Source: Alteromonas pelagimontana
Lineage (GTDB): Bacteria > Pseudomonadota > Gammaproteobacteria > Enterobacterales > Alteromonadaceae
Direction of reading: 5' to 3'
Length of the DNA: 64,000 nucleotides
Assembly: GCF_002499975.2 (NCBI RefSeq)
Contig: NZ_CP052766.1
Location: 1,674,001-1,738,000 of the forward strand
The stretch's first letter is position 1. The number at the start of each line of letters is the position of its first letter. Below are positions 27,351 through 36,813 of the stretch, one piece after another. Made by a program: the position numbers and the translations under genes. Under the pieces are notes generated by a model. It saw nothing but the letters and a program-made list of their open reading frames with translations. It was not told the origin of the DNA and ran no database searches.

Positions 27351-28367
27351 ATGCAGCCACTAAAAAACCCTATCCAACAACGAGCAGACTGTAAGCCCGG
27401 CCAGATCCCGCAGGACGTACTGCAGTCTAGTGAGCCTATACTCCTAAAAGGTTTTGCTCACGAATGGCCAATAGTTCAGGCTGGAATCGAATCGCCGCAG
27501 AAAGCAGCAGATTATTTACGTAGTTTATATAATGGCCAATTGGTATTTACTGCTTACGGTGAACCCTCAATTAAAGGTAGGGTTTTTTATAATGATGATA
27601 TGTCCGGCTTTAATTGCCAAGCAGTCAAAGCGAGTTTACATCAAATACTCGATAGGATTTTTAAGCATGCAGACGACCCTACTCCACCGACCATTTACGT
27701 TGCCTCAACCGAGGTAAATAGTTGGCTGCCCGGCTTTGCCAATCAAAATTCTGCCGGACTTGATGAATGGCAACCGCTTACCAACATTTGGATTGGCAAT
27801 CGTAGTCGCATCGCTGCCCATTATGACTTTCCCAACAATCTGGCATGCTGCGCTGTCGGTAAGCGGCGCTATACGCTTTTTCCTCCCGAGCAAGTTGCTA
27901 ATTTATATGTCGGACCTATGGAGCTATCGCCTGGCGGGAGGGATATCAGTCTGGTGGATTTTGCCAATCCTGATTTTGCTAAATTCCCGAAATTTGAGCA
28001 AGCACTACAGGCAGCCCAGGTTGCTGATCTGGATGCTGGAGATGCTCTATACCTCCCGGGTATGTGGTGGCATCATGTAGAAGCGCTAACCCCGTTTAAC
28101 GTATTAATTACACACTGGTGGCGGGATAGTCCGGCCTTTATGGGACGGCCTGAAAATGCTCTCGAGTTGGCTATTTTAAGTCTAAGAAACCTTCCCCCTG
28201 CGCAACGCAAGGCATGGAAAGCGTTGTTTGATCACTATATTTTCGAACATCAACCCGGTGATCAGGATCATATTCCCGACGATCGGAAAGGCATGCTTAG
28301 TCAGCCGCTGACGCCCATGGAAGCGCGCAAACTGCGTGCTGAATTACTGAATAAACTAAAAGTGTAG
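27351..28367 (+). CDS. Cupin-like (JmjC-type) domain protein
   Basis: 338 residues, cytoplasmic. The HxD iron motif is visible as His157-Tyr-Asp159 in AAHYDFPNN, with a distal His in WWHHVEAL and the FPPEQ stretch typical of Cupin_8/JmjC proteins. Family members are Fe(II)/2-oxoglutarate dioxygenases that hydroxylate proteins or small molecules. The gene starts 15 bp after sapC and lies before halogenase 3. In related loci the cupin-like gene goes with halogenases and SapC. A hydroxylase role in the same modification pathway is inferred but the substrate is unknown. Confidence 0.85.
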   Translation: MQPLKNPIQQRADCKPGQIPQDVLQSSEPILLKGFAHEWPIVQAGIESPQKAADYLRSLYNGQLVFTAYGEPSIKGRVFYNDDMSGFNCQAVKASLHQILDRIFKHADDPTPPTIYVASTEVNSWLPGFANQNSAGLDEWQPLTNIWIGNRSRIAAHYDFPNNLACCAVGKRRYTLFPPEQVANLYVGPMELSPGGRDISLVDFANPDFAKFPKFEQALQAAQVADLDAGDALYLPGMWWHHVEALTPFNVLITHWWRDSPAFMGRPENALELAILSLRNLPPAQRKAWKALFDHYIFEHQPGDQDHIPDDRKGMLSQPLTPMEARKLRAELLNKLKV

Positions 28368-28402
28368 CCGAACCAGTTCTATGCTTTTGAAGGAAGATAC
28401 CA

Positions 28403-29890
28403 ATGAGTAGTCAAATTAAGAAAGTTGTTATTGCCGGTGGCGGCACCGCTGGCTGGATGTGCGCGGCGGCTTTAAGTAAATTATTAGGTAAAAATTTACA
28501 CGTCACCCTCGTTGAATCAGACGACATTCCTACTGTTGGCGTCGGCGAAGCAACTATTCCCACGCTACTGGTACTACATAAATTACTGGGTATCGACGAA
28601 GCAGAATTTATGGCGGCGACCAATGCCACTTTTAAATTAGGCATAGCGTTTGAGAATTGGCGTGATATCAATCAGGACTACATTCACTCATTTGGCTTTT
28701 TAGGGAAAGACTGCTGGGCTGCCGGTTTTCAGCACTTTTGGTTAAAGGGTTTGAGGCAAAACATGGTCTCCGAAATCGGCGACTATATCCCAGAGCATTT
28801 AGCATGTCGCGAAGGACGGTTTGCCGTACTGGCTAATCAGGACAAAAATTATGCCTTTCACCTGGACGCTGGCCTTTACGCAAAGTTTTTACGTAATTTG
28901 GCGCAAAGACATGGTTGTGTTCGCACTGAAGGTACGATAACCCAGGTCAATCTGCGGGAAGACAACGGCTATATAAAATCGTTAACGCTGGCATCGGGGC
29001 AAGAGATTGAAGGGGATCTGTTTATTGATTGCAGTGGCTTTCGCGGTTTATTAATTGAACAAGCACTGCATACCGGCTATGAGCACTGGGATCATTGGTT
29101 GCCTTGCGACAGTGCCATTGCAGTGCAAACTGAAACTGTCGGCGAAGCCGTTCCCTATACACGTTCTATCGCTCACGATGCCGGCTGGCAATGGCGCATA
29201 CCGCTACAGAACCGTACCGGAAACGGATTAGTTTTTTGTAGTAAGTACCTGTCTGATGAAAAGGCCAAACAGTTACTGCTCGAAAATGTGGAAGGAAAAC
29301 TGCTCAATGAACCTCGTGTAATCAAGTATCGTACTGGCACTCGCCGTAAATACTGGAACAAAAACTGCGTGGCCATTGGGTTATCATCAGGATTTATTGA
29401 ACCGTTGGAATCCACAAGCATTCACTTATTCCAACAGTCGATAGTTCGCCTTATGTTAATGTTCCCATCTGAGGGAATCAACCCAGCGTCAGTCGACGAA
29501 TACAACCGTCAGTGCAGAAGTGAAATCGAGAATATTAAAGACTTCGTGATTTTGCACTACCATCTTACCGATAGAACAGATACGCCTTTTTGGCGCTACT
29601 GTAAAAATATGTCGATACCCACCACGCTAAAACATCGAATGGACTTATTTCAGCAAAGTGGCAAAACGTTGAAACTTGCTGAAGAACTCTTTGGAGAGAC
29701 ATCCTGGGTTCAAGTTATGCTGGGCCAGGGTCTTATGCCCAAACAATACCATCCAATTGTTGATTTAATGAGTGACAAAGAGTTAAAGGATTTTCTCGAT
29801 ACAATAAAAGCAGGGGTAAAGCGTAAGGTGAATAATTGGCCTAACCATCTGGATTTTATCAGGCATTACTGTCAGGCAACGAGAGTTTGA
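28403..29890 (+). CDS. Flavin-dependent tryptophan-halogenase homologue 3
   Basis: 495 residues, strongly similar to halogenase 1 along its whole length (both contain GKDCWAAGFQHFWLKGL, WQWRIPL, GFxEPLESTSIHL and LGQGLMPxxYHPIVD). GGGTAGW at residues 12-18, Lys78 and the Glu of FIEPLEST are present, so the active site appears intact. It starts 35 bp after the cupin gene. With halogenase 1 it makes a duplicated pair, the second copy being on the other side of the TonB receptor. Substrate unknown; no dedicated reductase in sight. Confidence 0.88.
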   Translation: MSSQIKKVVIAGGGTAGWMCAAALSKLLGKNLHVTLVESDDIPTVGVGEATIPTLLVLHKLLGIDEAEFMAATNATFKLGIAFENWRDINQDYIHSFGFLGKDCWAAGFQHFWLKGLRQNMVSEIGDYIPEHLACREGRFAVLANQDKNYAFHLDAGLYAKFLRNLAQRHGCVRTEGTITQVNLREDNGYIKSLTLASGQEIEGDLFIDCSGFRGLLIEQALHTGYEHWDHWLPCDSAIAVQTETVGEAVPYTRSIAHDAGWQWRIPLQNRTGNGLVFCSKYLSDEKAKQLLLENVEGKLLNEPRVIKYRTGTRRKYWNKNCVAIGLSSGFIEPLESTSIHLFQQSIVRLMLMFPSEGINPASVDEYNRQCRSEIENIKDFVILHYHLTDRTDTPFWRYCKNMSIPTTLKHRMDLFQQSGKTLKLAEELFGETSWVQVMLGQGLMPKQYHPIVDLMSDKELKDFLDTIKAGVKRKVNNWPNHLDFIRHYCQATRV

Positions 29891-29909
29891 GTCAGTAGGT
29901 AGCTAAATT

Positions 29910-30620
29910 ATGCCAGTTGAGAAAAAACTTATTAACCCTGATTTTGAAATTAAGATTATCAGAGTTGGCAAAGAGCAGACACCTGTTATGGTCATCGATG
30001 ACTTTTTGCTGGATACCAAAGATGTTATTGCTAATGCATGTGAGTTTGGCCAGTTCACACGCGCTAGCACCTATTACCCCGGTAATAGAGCTAACTTACC
30101 GCGTTCATACGTTATCAAGGTGTTGCAGAGCATATACTTGCAGATATGTGAGCTGTACAAGATCCCCGAGGCTTTGAACCTAAAGCCACAGGCCACCACC
30201 TATTCCTTGATTACGCATCAGCCAGAAGAATTGCACGTGTTGCAGCGAATACCACATTTTGACAGTACTAACCCCTATTACTTCGCGGTCTTACACTATC
30301 TAAGTGATAGATGTCATGGTGATACCGGCTTTTTTCGCCACCGCCCGACGGGATTCGAAAGTATTACGGCGTCCCGAGAAAGTGTCTATTTGGATTCTAC
30401 AAAAGAGCACTTTATGAAATTCGGGGAACCCTTACCGGCTTATTGCACTGAGACAAACGATCATTACGAGCTATACGACAAAATTGAATACAAACCCAAT
30501 CGTTTAGCCATTTATCCAGGTAATTTGTTACATTCCACGCTGGTAAACACAGACACTGATATTGATGATAATCCCGCGACGGGTCGTTTAACTGCCAATA
30601 TATTTATCGATTTTCTATAA
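29910..30620 (+). CDS. DUF6445-like protein, last gene of the halogenase cluster
   Basis: 236 residues without signal peptide or membrane segment. The sequence contains VMVIDDFL at the N-terminus, PHFDSTNPYYFAVLHYLSD (a His-x-Asp possibly binding iron) and YPGNLLHSTLV (possible distal His), reminiscent of prolyl-4-hydroxylase-like 2OG dioxygenases and of DUF6445 proteins that accompany halogenase/SapC genes. The arrangement HxD...H around residues 121-206 supports a dioxygenase-like fold, but this is inference. Starts 20 bp after halogenase 3 in the same operon. Confidence 0.65.
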   Translation: MPVEKKLINPDFEIKIIRVGKEQTPVMVIDDFLLDTKDVIANACEFGQFTRASTYYPGNRANLPRSYVIKVLQSIYLQICELYKIPEALNLKPQATTYSLITHQPEELHVLQRIPHFDSTNPYYFAVLHYLSDRCHGDTGFFRHRPTGFESITASRESVYLDSTKEHFMKFGEPLPAYCTETNDHYELYDKIEYKPNRLAIYPGNLLHSTLVNTDTDIDDNPATGRLTANIFIDFL

Positions 30621-30763
30621 TAAATAACCCCAGCTCGCGATGCACTTCATTGCGGATTAGTATTGCCTACTAGTGGCGCTGATGCCGGGAACCAATATCA
30701 ATTTCAAATGCCGGCGACAGTGCCCACGAAGAGACCTCACAAGTGTGCACTTTACACACAAAA

Positions 30764-30777
30764 TGTAAGCGCTTGCA
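30764..30777. promoter_or_regulatory. LacI-family operator before the sugar transporter/GH3 operon
   Basis: TGTAAGCGCTTGCA, same family as 11722, 21674 and 50846, lies about 130 bp before the transporter start. The intervening gap also carries GCGGATTAGTAT at 30652-30663, resembling a solo end of the short repeat family. Confidence 0.75.
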
Positions 30778-30908
30778 TTTTGCTGAATTGTGAATATACT
30801 CCCAACACAATTTTAACAAAAATCGCTGTAAAGAAGCCTTTTTGTTAAATGGAAAAAAACTAAAAATATCAAAATGCTCGTTTTCCTTTAATGACAAGAG
30901 AACACTAT

Positions 30909-32156
30909 ATGGAATCATCTTCACCAATAGACGCGTCAGCGCCTTACTCAGCATCGAACTTCGTCCTCGGCACCTTAACCTCACTGTTTTTCATGTGGGG
31001 TTTTATTACTGCTATGAACGATATTCTGATCCCCCATCTTAAGGCGCTGTTCGAGCTGAGCTATACTCAGGCGATGCTGGTACAGTCTTGTTTCTTTGGT
31101 GCGTATTTTCTTATTTCTGTGCCCGGGGGATTGCTGGTAAAACGAATTGGTTACCAGAAGGGAATTGGGCTGGGCTTACTTACTGCAGCAATAGGATGTT
31201 TACTATTCATACCTTCGGCAATGTTTGCGCAGTACTGGATGTTTCTTGGCGCACTATTTGTTCTAGCCTCCGGTATTACTATTTTACAAGTGGCTGCTAA
31301 CCCGCTTGTAACTATCATGGGCGACCCGAAAACAGCATCGAGTCGCCTTACCATGACTCAGGCATTTAATTCTTTGGGTACAACTGTCGCTCCCATCATC
31401 GGCGGCATGCTGTTATTTGCTGCACATGATGAAGTGAGCGCACAGACTGATGCCAATTCCGTTATTGCTCCTTATTTCGGCCTTGCCTGCGTGCTTGTGG
31501 TGATGGCAATTGCGATGGTAAAAGTAAAGCTTCCTTCCACTCAGGATAATGATGCTGAATTAGCAGCGTCGCCCGACAGTAGTGTACTGGGGCATAAGCA
31601 TTTGGTTCTCGGGGTACTGGGAATCTTCACTTATGTTGGTGCAGAAGTTTCCATCGGCAGCTTTTTGGTAAACTATTTTGCTTCATCTCATGTGCTCAGT
31701 ATGAGTGAAGGCCAAGCAGCTAGCTATCTGGCATATTATTGGGGTGGCGCTATGGTGGGCCGCTTCATCGGCGCTGTGGTAATGCAGAAAGTCAGTCCTG
31801 GTAAATGTCTGGCTTTTAATAGCCTGGTTTCCTGCATATTGATTGTGGTTTCTGTAAATACTTCTGGGGCCATCGCGATGTGGTCAATTTTGGCTGTCGG
31901 GTTATTCAACTCCATCATGTTCCCGACCATTTTCAGCCTGGCGTTAAAGGGGCTTGGGCGGCAAACCGCTAAAGGCTCAGGTTTGTTATGTCTGGCTATT
32001 GTCGGCGGTGCAGTCGTGCCGCTGTTGCAAGGTGTACTTGCAGATACAATCGGACTGCAATTGTCGTTCCTGCTGCCGCTTGTCTGTTATGTCTATATTG
32101 CTTATTACGGCGTATTTGGCTCTGCGCCTGTGACAACACAAAAAGGAACTCGATAA
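30909..32156 (+). CDS. FucP-family MFS sugar transporter
   Basis: About 415 residues, 12 membrane segments. [47 protein letters not shown] is the FucP/GlcP/NagP signature, with the conserved Asn-Asp pair. Start ATG 30909 (MESSSPID) is preferred to 30891 because a purine-rich AAGAGA precedes it. It imports hexoses (glucose, galactose, fucose-like) with protons or sodium. The stop codon overlaps the start of the GH3 gene (TAATG, 32154-32158), so the two are co-transcribed and likely take up glucose released by GH3 in the periplasm. LacI operator upstream. Confidence 0.92.
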   Translation: MESSSPIDASAPYSASNFVLGTLTSLFFMWGFITAMNDILIPHLKALFELSYTQAMLVQSCFFGAYFLISVPGGLLVKRIGYQKGIGLGLLTAAIGCLLFIPSAMFAQYWMFLGALFVLASGITILQVAANPLVTIMGDPKTASSRLTMTQAFNSLGTTVAPIIGGMLLFAAHDEVSAQTDANSVIAPYFGLACVLVVMAIAMVKVKLPSTQDNDAELAASPDSSVLGHKHLVLGVLGIFTYVGAEVSIGSFLVNYFASSHVLSMSEGQAASYLAYYWGGAMVGRFIGAVVMQKVSPGKCLAFNSLVSCILIVVSVNTSGAIAMWSILAVGLFNSIMFPTIFSLALKGLGRQTAKGSGLLCLAIVGGAVVPLLQGVLADTIGLQLSFLLPLVCYVYIAYYGVFGSAPVTTQKGTR

Positions 32157-34696
32157 TGAAGTCATCTTTCTGGAAAAAGACCGCCAGCGCTACGCTGGTT
32201 ACTTTACTGCTCGCTGGCTGCAACAGTACCAGTCAAAAGACAGCGGCAACGCCTACGCTACCTCCCTCATCAGACACCACTGCGCCTGACTACTGGCCTG
32301 CGGTGAATTATGAAACCGCAAATCAGCAAGATGTCGAAAAGCGAATAAAAGCTATTTTAGCCGACATGACGCTGGAGCAGAAAGTGGCTCAGGTCATCCA
32401 GCCTGAAATTCGCGATATAACTTTGGAAGACATGCGCAAATATGGTTTTGGCTCTTATTTGAACGGCGGAGGAGCATTTCCCAACAATAATAAGCATGCT
32501 ACGGTAGAAGACTGGATAGCACTGGCGGAATCGATGTATCAAGCGTCTGTCGATGACTCAATTGATGGCTCTACCATTCCAACCATGTGGGGAACAGATG
32601 CCGTTCACGGCCACAATAACGTAATTGGCGCAACACTGTTTCCGCACAATATTGGTTTAGGTGCAATGAACGACCCTGACGTTGTGCGCCGTATTGCCAC
32701 TGCCACTGCTGAGGAAGTACGCGCCACAGGAATCGACTGGATATTTGCCCCCACTGTCGCTGTTGCCAGAGACGATCGCTGGGGACGCACTTATGAAAGC
32801 TATTCCGAAGATCCTGAAATTGTAGGTAAATATGCTCGGGCTATTGTTAGCGGTTTACAGGGTGATATCAGCGACGGCAATATTGACGATCGTCACGTTA
32901 TTTCCACCGTTAAGCATTTCGTCGGTGATGGTGGTACAGAAGGCGGTGACGATCAGGGTGACAATCTTGCTGATGAAGCAACGCTGTTTAAGATTCACGC
33001 GCAAGGTTACGTTCAAGGGTTAAATGCTGGCGCTCAATCTGTTATGGCCTCATTTAACAGCTGGCATGGCAAAAAAATCCACGGCAACCAATATCTGCTG
33101 ACTAACGTGTTAAAAGACAAAATGGGCTTTGATGGCTTTGTAGTTGGCGATTGGAACGGTCACGGCCAGATTGATGGTTGCACAAACGAAAACTGCTCTC
33201 AGGCAATTAATGCCGGTTTGGATATCTACATGGTTCCTACTGCCGCGTGGAAGCCGCTTTACGAGAACTTGATTGCGCAGGTGAAAAGTGGAGAAATTCC
33301 GCAGTCACGTCTAGACGATGCAGTAAGTCGTATTTTACGGGTAAAAATTCGGGCCGGTTTATTTGATTTACCGTCACCGGCCAAACGCGCACTTTCTGCT
33401 GACAATAGCGTTATTGGCTCAGACGAACACCGTGCTATCGCCCGTGAAGCAGTGCGCAAGTCTTTAGTAATGCTGAAAAACAAAGGCGGTATTCTGCCGC
33501 TTTCACCGAAAGCAAACATACTGGTAGCGGGTGATGCTGCTGACAACATTGGCAAGCAATCCGGAGGCTGGACCATTACTTGGCAGGGCACGGGCAATGA
33601 AAACAGCGACTTTCCTGGCGCTACCTCCATTTTTGGCGGTATCAAAGAAGTAGTCGGTGAAGCAGGCGGCAGTACAACCCTTTCCGCCGACGGCAGCTAT
33701 GAGGAAAAACCAGATGTCGCCATTGTAGTATTTGGTGAAAACCCCTATGCCGAGGGTAATGGAGACTTGTCGAACGTTGAATATCAACGTGGCGAAAAAT
33801 CAGATCTAGCGCTACTGAAAAAGTTAAAAGCTGAAGGTATTCCCGTTGTTTCGGTATTTATTACTGGCCGTCCGCTGTGGGTAAACCCTGAACTTAACGC
33901 CAGTGATGCTTTCGTTGTCGCCTGGTTGCCGGGTTCAGAAGGCGGCGGGGTGGCCGATGTTCTGTTTAAAGATGCACAAGGCGACACGCCGTTTCCTGTC
34001 AGTGGTGCATTATCTTTTTCCTGGCCGGCCACGCCATCTCAGGCTACGGTGAATCGGGGAGACGATCAAACTCCGCTATTCCCTTACGGCTACGGCTTGC
34101 AGTATGGTGAAAAAGATACGCTCTCTGATACTCTGCCCGTAGACATTGACACGGCAGAGGATGGTACCGCTGCTCAGCATGATATCTTCGCTCTCAGCGT
34201 GCAGAAGCCCTGGCAGCTACGTGCACGTAAAGGTACCGAAGAAGCGGTGATGAACAGCAATATTCTCGAATTACCAGGTTTATCAGTTCGCACCACCGAC
34301 CGCCGGGTTCAGGAAGATGCGCTGCAACTCACCTGGCAGAGCGCTGGTGGCGAGGTTGCCTTTTTTGCGCCGTTTCCTGAAGATCTGCGGGACTACGCTA
34401 CAGAAACCGGTTCTCTGAAGATGGATATTCAGTTGAGCGATACGGCTGAAGGTCTTGCGCTTTCTGTTGCCTGCAAAGAAAACTGCGAGAATGCCATTAA
34501 TTTGTCTGACTACGCACAGCCAACGCAAGAATGGCAAACGGTGACCATCCCTACTGCTTGTTTAAAAGATATGGGCGCTCAGTTTGGGGAAGTCTTTACG
34601 CCGCTTTTAATCACCAGCGAGCGTGCCACCAGCTTGAGGGTTTCAGATATTCGTTTTGAAGCGAAAAGCGACAATACGGCCGACTGCAAGAAATAA
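32156..34696 (+). CDS. GH3 beta-glucosidase / exo-glucanase lipoprotein
   Basis: 846 residues from ATG 32156. Lipoprotein signal (LLLAGC, Cys about residue 22), then a Thr/Pro/Ser linker, the (beta/alpha)8 catalytic domain (WGTDAVHGHNNVIGATLFPHNIGLGA; nucleophile Asp332 in VVGDWNGHG), the alpha/beta sandwich domain with GENPYAEGNGD (acid/base region), and a C-terminal beta-sandwich (about 700-846) as in marine ExoP-type exo-1,3/1,4-beta-glucanases. It trims glucose from beta-glucan oligosaccharides in the periplasm or at the membrane. Translationally coupled to the FucP transporter; the pair is predicted to be under LacI-type control. Confidence 0.94.
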   Translation: MKSSFWKKTASATLVTLLLAGCNSTSQKTAATPTLPPSSDTTAPDYWPAVNYETANQQDVEKRIKAILADMTLEQKVAQVIQPEIRDITLEDMRKYGFGSYLNGGGAFPNNNKHATVEDWIALAESMYQASVDDSIDGSTIPTMWGTDAVHGHNNVIGATLFPHNIGLGAMNDPDVVRRIATATAEEVRATGIDWIFAPTVAVARDDRWGRTYESYSEDPEIVGKYARAIVSGLQGDISDGNIDDRHVISTVKHFVGDGGTEGGDDQGDNLADEATLFKIHAQGYVQGLNAGAQSVMASFNSWHGKKIHGNQYLLTNVLKDKMGFDGFVVGDWNGHGQIDGCTNENCSQAINAGLDIYMVPTAAWKPLYENLIAQVKSGEIPQSRLDDAVSRILRVKIRAGLFDLPSPAKRALSADNSVIGSDEHRAIAREAVRKSLVMLKNKGGILPLSPKANILVAGDAADNIGKQSGGWTITWQGTGNENSDFPGATSIFGGIKEVVGEAGGSTTLSADGSYEEKPDVAIVVFGENPYAEGNGDLSNVEYQRGEKSDLALLKKLKAEGIPVVSVFITGRPLWVNPELNASDAFVVAWLPGSEGGGVADVLFKDAQGDTPFPVSGALSFSWPATPSQATVNRGDDQTPLFPYGYGLQYGEKDTLSDTLPVDIDTAEDGTAAQHDIFALSVQKPWQLRARKGTEEAVMNSNILELPGLSVRTTDRRVQEDALQLTWQSAGGEVAFFAPFPEDLRDYATETGSLKMDIQLSDTAEGLALSVACKENCENAINLSDYAQPTQEWQTVTIPTACLKDMGAQFGEVFTPLLITSERATSLRVSDIRFEAKSDNTADCKK

Positions 34697-34722
34697 TCAG
34701 GCGCTTGACCTAAAAGAAAGTG

Positions 34723-34750
34723 AAAAGGGGCAGTTATCTGCCCCTTTTTT
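34723..34750. terminator. Bidirectional terminator between GH3 and CDF genes
   Basis: AAAAGGGGCAG / CTGCCCCTTTTTT arms around TTAT. It terminates the GH3 operon (T-run) and, read on the minus strand, follows the CDF gene. The CDF stop codon TAA lies inside the loop, so the last codons of the CDF gene form part of the hairpin. Confidence 0.85.
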
Positions 34751-35702
34751 GTTGGTCATGGTCATGGTCATGGTCATGGTCATGGTCATGGTCACAATCA
34801 GGATAAAGCTCATTTCCATCGCGGCAATACTCGCCAGGCAACTCAAACTCAATGGTAGTATGCGCTAACGAAAAAGGCGCAAGCTTGCCGTCCACCTGCT
34901 CTTTTAACGATTTAAGCAAAACAGCGTCTGCGTCTACTGATAATACAAGATGCGCCGTCAGTACATGATGCTCGCCATCCAGAGACCAGAAGTGCATATG
35001 ATGAATATCTTTTACATGATCTACTTCAAATAGCGCATCGCGCATCTTACGCTGTTGTTCGCTGTCAGGGTTTGCCTGCAAAAAAAGCTTCATTGTCTGT
35101 ACAACATAGCGCAACACATTAAACAGAATAAATAACGTGAACAGTACCGACAGCAAAGGGTCCAGTACAGGCCAGTGATAAAAATGCAATACAATAGCCA
35201 CAATTAACACGGCTACCCAGCCCAATACATCTTCTAGCAAATGCCAATTAAGCACCTTTTCATTTAGGGAGCCGCCGCCTTGCAATTTAAACGCAGCGTA
35301 TCCATTGACGGCAATTCCAAGTATGGCCAAGGCAATCATACCCTCGGTGCCAGGCATTTCAGGGGCCAAAAGCCGAGGGATCGCTTCTGATAATACCCAC
35401 GCCGAACCTATGACTAGTATCACCCCATTTATCAGTGCACCTAATAAACTTAAGCGTTTATATCCGTAACTGTATTGTTCGGTAGCTTGCCGGTGCCCTA
35501 CCCTGCCCAAATACCAGGCAAGGCCAATGGAAAGTGAATCCCCCAAATCATGAACGGCATCAGCCATGATCGCCACACTATTGGTTAGCCAACCACCGAT
35601 AAATTCAATAATAGTGAAGATGAAATTCAGCCAAAACGCCCAACCAATGCGGCTGGTATCTTGGGGAATATGATGGTGCCCGTGATGCCCGTGATCGTGC
35701 AC
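34734..35702 (-). CDS. Cation diffusion facilitator (CDF) metal exporter with His-Asp tail
   Basis: 322 residues with an N-terminal His-rich tag (HDHGHHGHHHI), six membrane segments and the CDF motif (WLTNSVAIMADAVHDLGDSLSIG; HxxxD in segment V WHLLEDVLGW). The C-terminal cytoplasmic domain (HDVKDIHHMHFWSLDGEHHVLTAHLVL) is of ZitB/CzcD type and is expected to export Zn2+ (or Co2+/Cd2+). The tail is a run of alternating Asp and His (7 D, 6 H), encoded by a hexanucleotide repeat at 34754-34795, followed by QQKRGR, encoded inside the terminator hairpin. Confidence 0.92.
   Translation of the reverse strand: MHDHGHHGHHHIPQDTSRIGWAFWLNFIFTIIEFIGGWLTNSVAIMADAVHDLGDSLSIGLAWYLGRVGHRQATEQYSYGYKRLSLLGALINGVILVIGSAWVLSEAIPRLLAPEMPGTEGMIALAILGIAVNGYAAFKLQGGGSLNEKVLNWHLLEDVLGWVAVLIVAIVLHFYHWPVLDPLLSVLFTLFILFNVLRYVVQTMKLFLQANPDSEQQRKMRDALFEVDHVKDIHHMHFWSLDGEHHVLTAHLVLSVDADAVLLKSLKEQVDGKLAPFSLAHTTIEFELPGEYCRDGNELYPDCDHDHDHDHDHDHDQQKRGR
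34754..34795. repeat. GGTCAT hexanucleotide tandem repeat
   Basis: Six perfect copies of GGTCAT followed by GGTCAC, reading (Asp-His)n on the minus strand. Runs of this kind are prone to slipped-strand length change; because units are 6 bp, length variation would not shift the frame. Confidence 0.95.
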
Positions 35703-35796
35703 GTTATGCCTCCTGCTGATGATTAACGTATATCACTATACCTCTAATCATTGCCGTACCGTCAAGTAGTTATCCCGTATCCATTGACCTGCAATA

Positions 35797-36813
35797 CTAG
35801 GTATTTTGAGTGGCAGCAAATTTGTTAAGAAAGCCATCAAGATAATAGGCAACTATCATTAAAACGCACAGGGCGCCGACCACCGATGATAACCGGTATA
35901 ACCCGCTGTAAAACATATCCGCATTAGGTTGTAGATACTGGCCAAATAATATGCCTAATGTGGTTAATGCGCCAAATCCCATCCCTGAACCTGATCTTTC
36001 GATTAGATGAAGCTTTGCAGCAAACATTACGGTCATAAACATAACCAGAACCACTAACGGCAAATACTGGATTAAGTCGTACATCATAATTTGTACGGTA
36101 ATTCCTAATGCGCAGCCGAGTGCCACACCCTTCGCGCGCTTGAATGCGCTGGTAAGTGTGCCCTGGTATGTCATTGGAAATAGCACCAAAACAGTGGCGA
36201 CCTGGGCAGATAAAGAATCTTTTAAGTCAAAAATCTGAAATACCACAAAGGAGATGGTAGCCAGGCACGCGCCCATCAGCATGCGATGGTTTATCTGCGG
36301 CGCTGATAATTGCTGCTTAGGCGGCATCGGCACCGGCTCTTTTTCAGGAATAATCCAGTAAAGGCAGGCTGCACTGCATACCGAAATTAAGGTCGCCAAA
36401 AATGTCGCCATCATCATATCGCTTAATGACGTGCCAGGATAACTCGAAAAGTGAAGTAGCACTGACAAGGAAATGAGACCTGAAGCCCACATCATAAAAT
36501 GCGAGGACACAGCCATAAACCGAAAATGTACGGCAAATACTGCAAACACGCCCATTGTCATTAGCAGTGGAGATTCACTAAAGAAAATATTCAGTAGATA
36601 AATTTCCACTCCGGTAATTGTCACGCTTCCTAAAAACTGAAAAGCCACCAAGCTATCAAACTTGGGCAACATGCCCAGAAGCAGCATAGGGTAAACGGTA
36701 AAAAAAACGCCGTAGGGCCAGTTCATCACTTTCGAAATGGTAAAACCAATGCACGCGCCAAACGCAATTCGAAGAAGGCGACGTTGCTCCTGCACGGTAA
36801 AATCAGTAGACAT
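35797..36813 (-). CDS. DUF2955 / FUSC-like inner-membrane efflux component
   Basis: 338 residues with about ten membrane segments in two halves separated by a hydrophilic stretch (EKEPVPMPPKQQLSAPQIN, about residue 170). The two halves begin with similar motifs (RIAFGACIGFTISKVMNWPYGVFF and MGACLATISFVVFQIFDL). Matches DUF2955 proteins of the aromatic-acid exporter (AaeB/FUSC) relatives. It overlaps the upstream HlyD gene by 11 bp, and together with MarR forms an efflux operon, probably for organic acids or antimicrobial phenolics. Substrate unknown. Confidence 0.8.
   Translation of the reverse strand: MSTDFTVQEQRRLLRIAFGACIGFTISKVMNWPYGVFFTVYPMLLLGMLPKFDSLVAFQFLGSVTITGVEIYLLNIFFSESPLLMTMGVFAVFAVHFRFMAVSSHFMMWASGLISLSVLLHFSSYPGTSLSDMMMATFLATLISVCSAACLYWIIPEKEPVPMPPKQQLSAPQINHRMLMGACLATISFVVFQIFDLKDSLSAQVATVLVLFPMTYQGTLTSAFKRAKGVALGCALGITVQIMMYDLIQYLPLVVLVMFMTVMFAAKLHLIERSGSGMGFGALTTLGILFGQYLQPNADMFYSGLYRLSSVVGALCVLMIVAYYLDGFLNKFAATQNT

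Noticed and set aside
31988..32155. In-frame 5' extension of the GH3 gene inside the transporter gene
   Set aside because: The extension is Cys/Arg-rich shadow coding; the true start is ATG 32156 with a lipoprotein signal and overlap with the transporter stop.
34754..34795. Tandem GGTCAT run considered as a CRISPR or non-coding repeat
   Set aside because: It is a coding microsatellite with 6-bp units and no spacers, reading (Asp-His)n in the CDF gene.
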